A stretch of 64,000 nt of DNA from Actinomadura luzonensis. GTDB lineage: Bacteria > Actinomycetota > Actinomycetes > Streptosporangiales > Streptosporangiaceae. A program made the position numbers and the translations under genes. Shown one piece after another: positions 1 to 7,926 of the stretch; within the stretch, counting starts at the first letter, position 1, and every line of letters begins with the position of its first letter. The DNA lies in assembly GCF_022664455.2 (NCBI RefSeq), contig NZ_JAKRKC020000002.1, forward strand, positions 3,038,001 to 3,102,000, read 5' to 3'. The notes below the pieces were generated by a model. The model ran no database searches and was not told where the DNA came from. It was given only the letters and a program-made list of their open reading frames with translations.

Positions 1-102
1 GCGCTCGACCGGTCGGGGCGGCCGGGCAGCAAGGAGGACAAGGGCTACGAGTCGGCCGTCGCCGCCCTGGAGACGGCGCTGCTGCTCCGAAGCCTCGCCT
101 GA
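1..102 (+). CDS. C-terminal end of an unidentified protein (cut by window start)
   Basis: Frame 1 is open from the first base to a TGA at 100-102 and gives the last 33 residues of a protein. The tail is mixed charged/alanine-rich and ends in a leucine-rich helix. I do not recognise the family from so short a piece. A GC-rich hairpin follows directly, as expected at the end of a transcription unit. Confidence 0.6.
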   Translation, partial: ALDRSGRPGSKEDKGYESAVAALETALLLRSLA

Positions 103-114
103 GCGGCGGCGCGC

Positions 115-138
115 GGCGGGCCGGGTCTCCGGCCCGTC
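115..138 (+). terminator. GC-rich hairpin after the first partial gene
   Basis: GGGCCGG (118-124) pairs with CCGGCCC (129-135) around a GTCT loop, with further pairs outside. There is no T-run, as is common for actinobacterial terminators. It sits 15 bases after the stop of the partial gene. Confidence 0.5.
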
Positions 139-178
139 CTGCTGCGGGACCGGGCCTGACCTGCGGTAGGTTCTCCTC

Positions 179-646
179 GTGTCAGAGCCCGACGTCCCGC
201 AGCCGTCCCCGCCCGTCGCCCTGCCCGTCACCTGGCGCCCGGGTGTCCCGCGCCTGGTCCCCTACGTCTTCGCCGCGGTGATCGTGGCCGGGGCGGTGAT
301 CATGGCGATCTTCATCGCGGCCCCGTTCCAGCTCCCCGACCGCATCGCGATCGTGGCGTTCGGCGGCGCGGTGGCGTACGTGCTGCACCTGCTGGGCCGG
401 GTGCGGGTGACGGCCGACGAGGAGGGCGTCACCCTGGTCAACGCCGTGCGCACGCACCGCTACTCCTGGCCGGAGGTCCTGGCGGTGTCGATGGACCCGG
501 GCGACCCCTGGCCCCGCGTCGACTTCTCCGACGGCCGCACGATCGGCGCCATGGGCATCCAGGGCTCGGAGAAGGAGCGCGCCGCCCGGGCGGTGGCCGA
601 GCTGTCGGCGCTCATCCGCGAGCGCGGTGAAGCCCGGGAACTCTAG
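179..646 (+). CDS. PH-domain (bPH6-like) membrane protein
   Basis: 155 residues from a GTG start. After a short proline-rich head there are two hydrophobic segments (about residues 28-48 and 54-72). A soluble C-terminal half follows, with a beta-rich pattern (VRVTADEEGVTLVNAVRTH, then a Ser-Trp-Pro motif) typical of the small bacterial PH-like domains found in actinobacterial membrane proteins. Function is unknown in this family. It stands alone: the next gene starts 69 bases downstream. The family call rests on pattern recognition of the R-V-T-x-E-G and YSWPEV features. Confidence 0.6.
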   Translation: MSEPDVPQPSPPVALPVTWRPGVPRLVPYVFAAVIVAGAVIMAIFIAAPFQLPDRIAIVAFGGAVAYVLHLLGRVRVTADEEGVTLVNAVRTHRYSWPEVLAVSMDPGDPWPRVDFSDGRTIGAMGIQGSEKERAARAVAELSALIRERGEAREL

Positions 647-715
647 GGCTCGGGAATGCCGCGGAGGCGGGTGTCGACGTAGCCTGAAAGCGTGCTGCGG
701 CGGACAATCAGGGCA

Positions 716-1582
716 ATGGACATCCAGTCACCGGGAAAGCTCGTCGAGCTGCTCGACCGGCACGCCTATCTGGCCGACGAGGGGCTGGCGACGGCCGCGT
801 TCCTGGCCCTGCGGATGGGGCGGCCGCTGTTCCTGGAGGGCGAGGCGGGGGTCGGCAAGACCGAGCTGGCCAAGACCCTCGCCAAGCTGCTCAAGGCGCC
901 GCTCATCCGGCTGCAGTGCTACGAGGGCCTGGACGCCGCCCAGGCCCTGTACGACTGGGACTTCGCCCGCCAGCTCCTGCACCTCAAGGCGGCCGAGGCG
1001 GCCGGCGTCACCGACGTCGGCCGGCTGGAGGGCGAGATCTACGACCGGCGCTTCCTCATCGCCCGCCCCCTGCTGAAGGCCGTCGAGACGCAGCCCAGCG
1101 TGCTGCTGGTGGACGAGATCGACCGGGCCGACGACGAGTTCGAGGCGTTCCTGCTGGAGGTCCTGTCGGACTTCACGATCTCGATCCCCGAGCTGGGCAC
1201 GATCAGGGCGGAGACGCCGCCGGTGGTCGTGGTGACCTCCAACCGCACCCGCGAGGTCCACGACGCGCTCAAGCGGCGCTGCCTCTACCACTGGCTGGAG
1301 CACCCCGACTTCGACCGCGAGGTGGCCATCCTGCTGCGCCGGCTGCCCGGCTGCGGCGAGACCCTGGCCCTGCAGGTGGCGCGGGCCGCCGAGCGGCTGC
1401 GCCGGGCCGGCCTGGTCAAGCCGCCCGGCGTGGCCGAGACGCTGGACTGGACGGAGGCGCTGCTGACGCTCGGCGCCAAGGAGCTGGACCCGGGCCTCGC
1501 CGCCGCCACGCTGGGGGCGGCGCTGAAGTACCGGGAGGATGTGGCGAGCGTCCTCGGCAACGGGCTGCTCCAGCATGACTGA
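716..1582 (+). CDS. MoxR-family AAA+ ATPase (CoxD-like)
   Basis: 288 residues. Walker A is GEAGVGKTE (about residues 43-51), Walker B is LLVDEIDR, and sensor 1 is VVVTSNRT. The subtype is the CoxD-like MoxR group, which works with a VWA partner to insert or activate the Mo-Cu or Mo site of carbon monoxide dehydrogenase-type hydroxylases. The next gene is exactly such a VWA protein and overlaps it by 8 bases (ATGACTGA), followed by xdhC, so a chaperone/maturation role is likely. A GTG start at 692 is also in frame. I chose ATG 716 because the protein then begins MDIQSPGKL, where the conserved region starts. Confidence 0.85.
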   Translation: MDIQSPGKLVELLDRHAYLADEGLATAAFLALRMGRPLFLEGEAGVGKTELAKTLAKLLKAPLIRLQCYEGLDAAQALYDWDFARQLLHLKAAEAAGVTDVGRLEGEIYDRRFLIARPLLKAVETQPSVLLVDEIDRADDEFEAFLLEVLSDFTISIPELGTIRAETPPVVVVTSNRTREVHDALKRRCLYHWLEHPDFDREVAILLRRLPGCGETLALQVARAAERLRRAGLVKPPGVAETLDWTEALLTLGAKELDPGLAAATLGAALKYREDVASVLGNGLLQHD

Positions 1583-2720
1583 CGGCCCAGGCAGCGGGCC
1601 CGGCAGCGGTGCGGCCGGTCGTCCGGACGGCGGCGCGCTGGCCGCCACCATGACCGGGTTCGCCAGGACGCTGCGCGCGGCCGGCGTCGGGGCCGACCAC
1701 GAGCGGACGCGGGGCCTGCTGGACGCGCTCGCCCACCTCGACGTCACCGACCGCGCCGCCGTCTACTGGGCCGGCCGGCTCACCCTGTGCGCGGGCCCCG
1801 ACGACCTGCCCCGCTACGACCGCTGCTTCGCCGCCTACTTCGGCGGGCACCGCGCGACGACCGCCCGCGCCGCCGTCACGAGCGTCACCCGGCACCTGGC
1901 GGCCCGCGACGACCCGGACGCCGCCGAGCGGGACGGCGGCGCGACGGCACGCCCGCCGCGCCCGCCACCGCCAGCCCGCCGAGGTGCTGCGCCACCGCGA
2001 CGTGGCCCGGCTCACCGAGGCCGAGCGCGCCGAGGTGCACCGCATGCTGGACCCTGCTGGCCGGGCCCGGCGCCGGGCCGGCGGCGCTCGCGCCGCTTCG
2101 AACCCGCCCACCGCGGCGTCCTGGACCAGCGCCGCACCGTCCGCGAGGCGCTGCGCAAGGGCGAGGTGGCCCGGCTCCGGCGCCGCAGGCACGCCACCCG
2201 GCCGCGCCCGGTCGAGCTGTTCGTGGACGTCAGCGGCTCCATGGCCCCCTACGCCGAGACCCTGCTGCGCTTCGCCCACGCCCTGGTGCGCAGCGAGCCG
2301 CGGGCCACCCGCGTCTACTCCGTCGGCACCCGGCTCACCCCGATCACCGCCGAGCTGCGCCACCGCGACCCGGGCACCGCGCTGAACGAGGCGTCCAAGG
2401 CGATCCCCGACTGGAGCGGCGGCACCCGGCTGGGGGAGGAGCTGAAGGAGTACCTGGCCCGCTTCAGCGCCCGGGGCGCGATCGTGGTGATCGCCTCCGA
2501 CGGCTGGGAACGCGGCGACCCCGCGCTGCTGGGCGCGCAGCTCGCCCGGCTGTCGCGGCAGGCGTACCGGATGATCTGGGTCAACCCGCACAAGGGGTAT
2601 GAGGACTACCAGCCGCTCACGGGCGGCATGCGGGCGGCCCTGCCGTATCTCGACGACCTGGTGGCCGGGCACAGCCTGGCCGCCTTCGAGCGACTCAGTG
2701 AAAGGCTCGCCCATGCGTGA
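1575..2720 (+). CDS. VWA-domain protein, CoxE-like (apparent frame disruptions inside)
   Basis: The nominal reading frame gives 381 residues. The N-terminal third ends with a normal YWAGRLTLCAGPDDLPRY block. The C-terminal half has a good VWA fold with MIDAS VDVSGSM and, later, ASDGWERGDP. This is the CoxE partner of the upstream MoxR ATPase. Between about 1920 and 2065 the nominal frame turns into Pro/Arg-rich junk. In the next frame, 1978-2049 reads AEVLRHRDVARLTEAER and AEVHRML, a block expected in this family. The nominal frame becomes sensible again from about 2070 (GRRRSRRFEPAHRG). The gene therefore seems to carry compensating indels, possibly sequencing errors. It overlaps xdhC by 8 bases. 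Confidence 0.8.
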   Translation: MTDGPGSGPGSGAAGRPDGGALAATMTGFARTLRAAGVGADHERTRGLLDALAHLDVTDRAAVYWAGRLTLCAGPDDLPRYDRCFAAYFGGHRATTARAAVTSVTRHLAARDDPDAAERDGGATARPPRPPPPARRGAAPPRRGPAHRGRARRGAPHAGPCWPGPAPGRRRSRRFEPAHRGVLDQRRTVREALRKGEVARLRRRRHATRPRPVELFVDVSGSMAPYAETLLRFAHALVRSEPRATRVYSVGTRLTPITAELRHRDPGTALNEASKAIPDWSGGTRLGEELKEYLARFSARGAIVVIASDGWERGDPALLGAQLARLSRQAYRMIWVNPHKGYEDYQPLTGGMRAALPYLDDLVAGHSLAAFERLSERLAHA

Positions 2721-3816
2721 CGTGCTGCCGGAGATCATGCGGTGGTGGAGGTCGGGGCTCAAGTTCGGGCTGGCGACGGTGGTGAGCACGTTCAGCAGCG
2801 CGCCGCGGCCGCCGGGCGCGGCCATGGCGGTGCGCGGCGACGAGGTGGTGGGCAGCGTCTCGGGCGGCTGCGTCGAGGGCGCGGTGTTCGAGCTGGCCGC
2901 CGAGATCGACACGCCGGTGCTGCAGCGGTACGGGGTCAGCGACGACGACGCCTTCGCCGTCGGCCTCACCTGCGGCGGCATCATCGACATCCTCGTCGAG
3001 CCGGTCTCGATCGAGACCTTCCCGCAGCTCGGCGAGGTGGCGGCGTCGATCGCGGCGCACGAGCCGGTCGCCGTCGCCACCGTCGTGTCGGGCCCCGGCC
3101 GGACGGGCGCGCGCCGGATCATCTGGCCGGACCGCGCCTCGGGCAGCCTCGGCCCGAGCCGCCTGGACGAGGCCGTGGACGACGACGCCCGCGGCATGCT
3201 CGCCCAGGGCGCGACCGGCCTCAGGCGCTACGGCGGGGAGGGGGAGCGGCGGCTGGACGACCTCGCGGTGTTCGTGCACTCCTTCGCGCCGCCGCCGCGG
3301 ATGCTGGTGTTCGGGGCGATCGACTTCGCCGCGGCGGTGGCCAGGGTCGGCAAGTTCCTCGGCTACCACGTCACGGTGTGCGACGCCCGGCCGGTGTTCG
3401 CCACGCCCAAGCGTTTCCCGGACGCCGACGAGGTCGTGGTCAAGTGGCCGCACGACTATCTCGCCTCGGTGCAGGTGGACGCGCGCACGGTGATCTGCGT
3501 GCTGACCCACGACCCGAAGTTCGACGTCCCGCTGCTGGAGGTGGCGCTGCGCACCGAGGCCGGGTACGTCGGCGCGATGGGCTCGCGCCGCACCCACGAC
3601 GACCGCCTGGCCCGGCTGCGCGAGTCGGGGCTCACCGAGGAGGAGCTGGCCCGGCTGCGCTCGCCGATCGGGCTGGACCTCGGCGCGCGCACCCCGGAGG
3701 AGACGGCGGTGTCGATCGCCGCCGAGCTGATCCAGCTCCGCTGGGGCGGCACCGGCCGCCCGCTGTCCAGCACGGAGGGCCGCATCCACCACGAGACCCC
3801 TCCCGAGGCGCCGTGA
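2713..3816 (+). CDS. xdhC: XdhC/CoxI-family molybdo-hydroxylase maturation protein
   Basis: 367 residues, with the XdhC_CoxI N-terminal domain (SVSGGCVEGAVF and the LTCGGIIDILVEP block) followed by a C-terminal Rossmann-like domain (MLVFGAIDFAAAV, then YVGAMGSRRTHDDR). XdhC proteins bind molybdenum cofactor and help sulfurate and insert it into xanthine dehydrogenase or CO dehydrogenase-like enzymes. The ATG at 2713 lies inside the end of the VWA gene (ATGCGTGA), and the stop overlaps the next GTG, so the four genes are translationally coupled. The start matches the usual family N-terminus. Confidence 0.9.
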   Translation: MRDVLPEIMRWWRSGLKFGLATVVSTFSSAPRPPGAAMAVRGDEVVGSVSGGCVEGAVFELAAEIDTPVLQRYGVSDDDAFAVGLTCGGIIDILVEPVSIETFPQLGEVAASIAAHEPVAVATVVSGPGRTGARRIIWPDRASGSLGPSRLDEAVDDDARGMLAQGATGLRRYGGEGERRLDDLAVFVHSFAPPPRMLVFGAIDFAAAVARVGKFLGYHVTVCDARPVFATPKRFPDADEVVVKWPHDYLASVQVDARTVICVLTHDPKFDVPLLEVALRTEAGYVGAMGSRRTHDDRLARLRESGLTEEELARLRSPIGLDLGARTPEETAVSIAAELIQLRWGGTGRPLSSTEGRIHHETPPEAP

Positions 3817-4367
3817 TCGCGGGGTTGCTGCTCGCGGCGGGCCGGGGCGCCCGGTTCGGCACGCCGAAGGCGCTCGTCGAGTACGCCGGCGAGTCCCTGC
3901 TCGACCGCGGCGTGCGCCTGCTGGCGGAGGGCGGCTGCGACCCCGTCGTGGTGGTGCTGGGCGCGGCCGACGCGCCGGTGCGCGGCGCGCTCGCGGTGCG
4001 CAACCCCGACTGGGCCACCGGCATGGGCTCCTCGCTGCGCGCCGGCCTGGCCGCGCTGCCCGGCCAGGCCACGGCCGTGGTGGTCGCGCTGGTCGACCAG
4101 CCGCTGATCCGGCCGGGCGCGGTGCGCGCGCTGATCGCCGCGCGGGCCGGCCTGGCGGTCGCCACGTACGCCGGCCGCCGCAGGAACCCGGTGCTGATCG
4201 CCCGCGAGCACTTCGCCGAGGTGGCGCGGCTCGCGACCGGCGACGTCGGCGCCCGCGCGTTCATCGCTGCCCACCCTGAGCTGGTCACCGAGGTGCCGTG
4301 CGACGGCCACGGCGACCCCGCCGACATCGACACGCCCGCGGACCTGGCCGCCCTACAGCCGGAATGA
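3813..4367 (+). CDS. MocA-like nucleotidyltransferase (molybdenum cofactor cytidylyltransferase family)
   Basis: 184 residues with GTG overlapping the xdhC stop (GTGA). The N-terminus LLLAAGRGARFGTPKAL is the NTP-transferase signature. WATGMGSSLRAGL and VDQPLIRP are MocA/MobA-like motifs, and the end reads DPADIDTPADL. The family attaches CMP (or GMP) to molybdopterin, making the dinucleotide cofactor of CO dehydrogenase- or xanthine dehydrogenase-type enzymes. Its position as last gene of the MoxR-VWA-XdhC set supports this. Its 3' end overlaps the convergent downstream gene by 15 bases, leaving no room for a terminator. Confidence 0.85.
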   Translation: MIAGLLLAAGRGARFGTPKALVEYAGESLLDRGVRLLAEGGCDPVVVVLGAADAPVRGALAVRNPDWATGMGSSLRAGLAALPGQATAVVVALVDQPLIRPGAVRALIAARAGLAVATYAGRRRNPVLIAREHFAEVARLATGDVGARAFIAAHPELVTEVPCDGHGDPADIDTPADLAALQPE

Positions 4368-5240
4368 GGCCAGGGCGGCGCGGTGGTCGCTGCCGGTGGC
4401 CGGCGCGACGCCCGCCTCGGTCGCCGTCATGCCCTTGAACAGGATGTGGTCGGGCCGGGTGACCGGGAACTCGGCCGGCCAGGTGAAGCCGAACCCGTCG
4501 CCGGCCACGCCCTGCGCGTCGGTGAGCGGCGGCGTGAGGCCGCGCATGCCGCGGTCGGTGGTGGCGGTGTTGAGGTCGCCGAGCAGCAGGATGCGCTTGC
4601 TCGGGTCGGCGTCGACGAGCCCGCGGGCCTGGGCCAGGGTGGCGTCGCGGGTGGCGGTGTGGCCGGGGCGGGCCGAGGCCAGATGCATGACGTACACGGT
4701 GACCTTGCCCTTGGGGGTGGTGACCACGGCGCGCAGGGCGCGCGGCCAGCCGAGGCCGACGTCGATCGGCTTGGTCTCGCTGAGCGGGTAGCGGCTCCAC
4801 AGGCCGACCGTGCTGACCGGGTAGTGGTACCTGAACATCTTGTTGAGCTGCTTGGCGGCCGGGCCGCCGGGGGTCAGCTCCTGGGCGGCCAGCAGGTCGA
4901 GGTCCTTCGCGATCGCGCGGACGGCCTCGCCGGAGGCGTCGTTGCGCACCCCGACGTTGACCGTGCCGACCGACAGGTCGCCCTTGCCGCCGGGCGGCGT
5001 GCGCAGCAGCGTGGAGCCGAACATCGCGGCCCACACCACCCCCGGCACCAGCGCGGACGCGGCGGCCACGGTGGAGCGGGCCAGCGCGGCGGCGAGCAGC
5101 AGCACCGGCACGGCCGCCCCGACCCAGGGCAGCAGGCTCTCCAGGACCGGCGTGAACCCGCCGAGCGGAGGGATCAGCCGATGGCCCGCCAGGACCGCGG
5201 CCACGACCGCCGACAGCACCACGACAATCCGACTCAGCAC
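4353..5240 (-). CDS. Endonuclease/exonuclease/phosphatase-fold membrane-anchored protein
   Basis: 295 residues from a GTG at 5240 with GGGACGG just upstream. The open frame continues further upstream, but that part is charged and overlaps the divergent promoter region. Three hydrophobic stretches fill about residues 2-95. The EEP catalytic fold follows: VGTVNVGVRND, AAQELTPGG, VMHLASARPGH, LLLGDLNTA and the terminal TGSDHRA. These are the metal and catalytic positions (Asn, Glu, His, Asp-Asn, Asp-His) of the superfamily. Substrate cannot be read from sequence; related secreted actinobacterial proteins are annotated as nucleases or phosphodiesterases. It is transcribed divergently from the F420 gene. 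Confidence 0.85.
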   Translation of the reverse strand: MLSRIVVVLSAVVAAVLAGHRLIPPLGGFTPVLESLLPWVGAAVPVLLLAAALARSTVAAASALVPGVVWAAMFGSTLLRTPPGGKGDLSVGTVNVGVRNDASGEAVRAIAKDLDLLAAQELTPGGPAAKQLNKMFRYHYPVSTVGLWSRYPLSETKPIDVGLGWPRALRAVVTTPKGKVTVYVMHLASARPGHTATRDATLAQARGLVDADPSKRILLLGDLNTATTDRGMRGLTPPLTDAQGVAGDGFGFTWPAEFPVTRPDHILFKGMTATEAGVAPATGSDHRAALASFRL

Positions 5241-5332
5241 CCGTCCCAGGCTAGCCGCTCCCCGTTCCGGATCCGGCGCGATAGCCTGTTCGCGTCGAAA
5301 CGGAACATCATTCGGTTCATCGGGAGCCCGGC

Positions 5333-6373
5333 ATGCGCATCGGTATGGCACTCAACTACTCGGGCGGCTTCAAGGAGACCGTCGCCGAGCTGGCGGACTA
5401 CGAGAAGGCCGGGCTGGACATCGTGTTCGTCGCCGAGGCCTACTCCTTCGACGCCGTCAGCCAGATGGGGTACATCGCGGCGAAGACCGAGCGGCTGCAG
5501 ATCGCCTCCGGCATCCTGCCCGTCTACTCGCGCACGCCGACGCTCATGGCCATGACGGCGGCCGGGCTCGACTTCGTCTCCGACGGGCGCTTCACGCTCG
5601 GCATCGGGGCCTCGGGGCCGCAGGTGATCGAGGGGTTCCACGGGGTGCCGTACACCGCGCCGCTCGGGCGTACGCGGGAGGTCATCGAGATCTGCCGCCA
5701 GGTGTGGCGGCGCGAGCGCGTGCAGCACCAGGGCAAGCACTACCAGGTGCCGCTCCCCGCCGGCCAGGGCACCGGCCTGGGCAAGGCGTTGAAGATCATC
5801 AACCATCCGGTGCGCTCCCGCATCCCCATCGTGGTCGCCGCGATCGGCCCGAAGAACGTCGAGCTGGCCGCCGAGCTGGCCGAGGGCTGGGAGCCGATCT
5901 TCTACGTCCCGGAGAAGGCCGGTGAGGTGTGGGGCGCGTCCGTGGCGGCGGGCAAGGCCCGGCGCGACCCCGAGCTGGGCGAGCTGGACGTGATCGCGCA
6001 GGCGTCCCTCGCGATCGGCGACGACGTGGCGGGGCTGCTGGAGTTCGGGCGGCCGATGGCGGCCCTCTACATCGGCGGCATGGGCGCCAAGGGCAAGAAC
6101 TTCTACAACGACCTGGCCCGGCGCTACGGCTACGAGAAGGAGGCCGAGCTGATCCAGGACCTCTACCTCCAGGGCAAGAAGGAGGAGGCCGCGGCGAAGG
6201 TGCCGGCCGAGCTGCTGGAGAAGATGTCGCTGATCGGCTCCGAGGGCTTCGTCCGCGACCGGGTGCAGGCGCTGAAGGAGTCGGGGGTGACCACGCTGAA
6301 CGTGGCGCCGCTCGGGCGCACGCACGAGGAGCGGGTGCGGCTGATCGAGCAGATCAAGGACATCGCGGGCTGA
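5333..6373 (+). CDS. F420-dependent LLM-class oxidoreductase
   Basis: 346 residues of a luciferase-like monooxygenase fold. It has the N-terminal MRIGMALNYSGG, ASGILPVYSRTP, a DGRFTLGIGASGPQVIEG block and IPIVVAAIGPKN, all typical of the coenzyme F420-binding branch. RBS CGGGAG precedes the ATG by 5 bases. Substrate unknown. The abundance of such enzymes is a hallmark of F420-producing actinobacteria. It stands alone, divergent from the EEP protein and upstream of the symporter leader. Confidence 0.85.
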   Translation: MRIGMALNYSGGFKETVAELADYEKAGLDIVFVAEAYSFDAVSQMGYIAAKTERLQIASGILPVYSRTPTLMAMTAAGLDFVSDGRFTLGIGASGPQVIEGFHGVPYTAPLGRTREVIEICRQVWRRERVQHQGKHYQVPLPAGQGTGLGKALKIINHPVRSRIPIVVAAIGPKNVELAAELAEGWEPIFYVPEKAGEVWGASVAAGKARRDPELGELDVIAQASLAIGDDVAGLLEFGRPMAALYIGGMGAKGKNFYNDLARRYGYEKEAELIQDLYLQGKKEEAAAKVPAELLEKMSLIGSEGFVRDRVQALKESGVTTLNVAPLGRTHEERVRLIEQIKDIAG

Positions 6374-6458
6374 CACCGCCGAGTGGGATGAATCACTCTC
6401 AGCGGGAGGAATGCTCCGAACCTGGCCGGTGTTGTAGCGCCCCGTGAGGTTCTCCCCG

Positions 6459-6527
6459 GTGATCGTGCTGCTCGTCGAGCGGCTGCACGTCGACCTGTGC
6501 CGCGTGCGCACGGCGTTGTGTCGCTGA
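6459..6527 (+). CDS. Putative cysteine-type regulatory leader peptide
   Basis: A 22-codon ORF, GTG start with GAGG 9 bases upstream, ending 52 bases before the symporter. Its core reads LVERLHVDLCRVRTALCR: Arg-x-His-x-Asp-Leu, an Arg two residues on, and a closing Cys-Arg. This pattern is shared by short actinobacterial leader peptides found before sulfur/cysteine metabolism and transport genes. An in-frame GTG at 6444 would make it 27 residues. It is much too short to be an enzyme, and position and motif argue for a cis-acting, translation-sensing leader. The match to the leader family is from memory. Confidence 0.7.
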   Translation: MIVLLVERLHVDLCRVRTALCR

Positions 6528-6579
6528 CCCGACGACTCCGCGACCCACCCTTTCCTCACACTTTCGGAGCTACTCTCCC

Positions 6580-7866
6580 GTGAAGAGATTCTCTTTCTCG
6601 CTCCAGCTCCTCGCCGGTCTCGCCGCCGGCGTCGCGCTGGGCTTCGCCGCCCGCGTCTGGGACGTGACGTGGCTGGCCGAGACCCTGACCAGGGTCGGCC
6701 AGATCTTCGTCCAGCTGCTCAAGCTCGCCGTGCCGCCGCTGGTCTTCACCGCGGTGCTGGTCAGCGTCGCCAACCTGCGCAACGTCAACGGCGCCGCCAG
6801 GCTCGCCGGCAAGACCCTGCTGTGGTTCCTGATCACCGCGGCGGTGTCGGTGGCCCTCGCCATCGGGCTCGGCCTGCTCATCGACCCGGGCCGCGGCGTC
6901 ACCCTCGACACCGGCGCCGCCAAGGCCCCCGACCACGCCGGCACCTGGCTCGACTTCGTCACCGGCATCCTGCCCACGAACGTCGTGACCGCGTTCACCG
7001 AGGTCAACGTCCTGCAGATCGTCTTCCTCGGCGCCGTGCTCGGCGCGGCGGCGCTGGCCGCCGGCGACAAGGCCGAGCCGGTCCTCACGCTCGCCCGCTC
7101 CGTGCTGGAGCTGGTGCAGAAGGTGCTGTGGTGGGTCATCAGGCTCGCCCCCATCGGCACCGCCGGCCTGATCGGCAAGGCCGTGTCCACCTACGGCTGG
7201 GACCTGCTGGCGCCGCTCGCCAAGTTCAGCGCCGGGGTCTACCTCGGCTGCCTGCTGGTGCTGCTGGCCGTCTACCCGGTGGTGCTGGCGGTCTGGGGCA
7301 AGGTCAACCCCGTCCGCTTCTACCGCAACGCCTGGCCCGCGATCGAGCTGGCGTTCGTCTCCCGCTCGTCGGTCGGCACGCTGCCGCTGACGCAGCGGGT
7401 CACGGTCGAGCGCAACGGCGTGGACCGCGACTACGCCTCCTTCGCCGTGCCGTTCGGAGCCACCACCAAGATGGACGGCTGCGCCTCGGTCTACCCGGCG
7501 CTGGCCGCGATCTTCGTCGCCCAGGTCTTCGGCGTGCCCCTGGACCTCGGCGACTACCTGCTGATCGCGTTCGTCTCGGTCGTCGGCTCGGCCGCCACGG
7601 CCGGCCTCACCGGCGCGACCGTCATGCTGACGCTCACGCTCAGCACGCTGGGGCTGCCCCTGGAGGGCGTCGGCCTGCTGCTGGCCATCGACCCGATCCT
7701 CGACATGATGCGCACCGCCACCAACGTCACCGGCCAGATGGTGGTGCCCGTGGTGGTGGCCCGCTCCGAGGGCCGCCTCGACACGGCGGTCTTCGACGCC
7801 CCGCCGCAGTCCCTCGACGACGCCCCGGCCGAGCCGCGCCGGACACCGGAGCCGGTCGCGGCCTGA
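6580..7866 (+). CDS. DAACS-family cation symporter (candidate cystine transporter)
   Basis: 428 residues with about eight transmembrane spans and the hairpin motifs of the dicarboxylate/amino acid:cation symporters. Hairpin 1 has SRSSVGTLPLT. Helix 7 has TKMDGCASVYPA, where glutamate carriers have NMDGT. Helix 8 has DPILDMMRTATNVTGQ, with the substrate-binding Asp, Arg, Thr and Asn kept. The MDGCAxxYPA variant resembles what I remember of TcyP-type cystine carriers, and the leader peptide upstream also suggests sulfur amino acid control. RBS CGGAG lies before the GTG. A strong terminator hairpin follows directly. Substrate is inferred, not shown. Confidence 0.85.
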   Translation: MKRFSFSLQLLAGLAAGVALGFAARVWDVTWLAETLTRVGQIFVQLLKLAVPPLVFTAVLVSVANLRNVNGAARLAGKTLLWFLITAAVSVALAIGLGLLIDPGRGVTLDTGAAKAPDHAGTWLDFVTGILPTNVVTAFTEVNVLQIVFLGAVLGAAALAAGDKAEPVLTLARSVLELVQKVLWWVIRLAPIGTAGLIGKAVSTYGWDLLAPLAKFSAGVYLGCLLVLLAVYPVVLAVWGKVNPVRFYRNAWPAIELAFVSRSSVGTLPLTQRVTVERNGVDRDYASFAVPFGATTKMDGCASVYPALAAIFVAQVFGVPLDLGDYLLIAFVSVVGSAATAGLTGATVMLTLTLSTLGLPLEGVGLLLAIDPILDMMRTATNVTGQMVVPVVVARSEGRLDTAVFDAPPQSLDDAPAEPRRTPEPVAA

Positions 7867-7876
7867 CCCGCGGTGA

Positions 7877-7912
7877 CGACGGGCGGGAGGCTCAGCGGCC
7901 TCCCGCCCGTCG
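7877..7912. terminator. Bidirectional terminator hairpin
   Basis: A perfect 14-bp stem (7877-7890 with 7899-7912, CGACGGGCGGGAGG and its complement) lies between the symporter stop and the stop of the convergent Cys-rich gene. It can serve both. Confidence 0.85.
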
Positions 7913-7926
7913 CGTTGCCGGAGGTC

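Noticed and set aside
692..715. GTG 692 as the start of the CoxD-like ATPase
   Set aside because: It would add a basic octapeptide outside the conserved family start; kept only as an alternative.
4600..5300. Plus-strand frames opposite the EEP protein
   Set aside because: No RBS, composition typical of antisense shadows, and all EEP catalytic motifs are on the minus strand.
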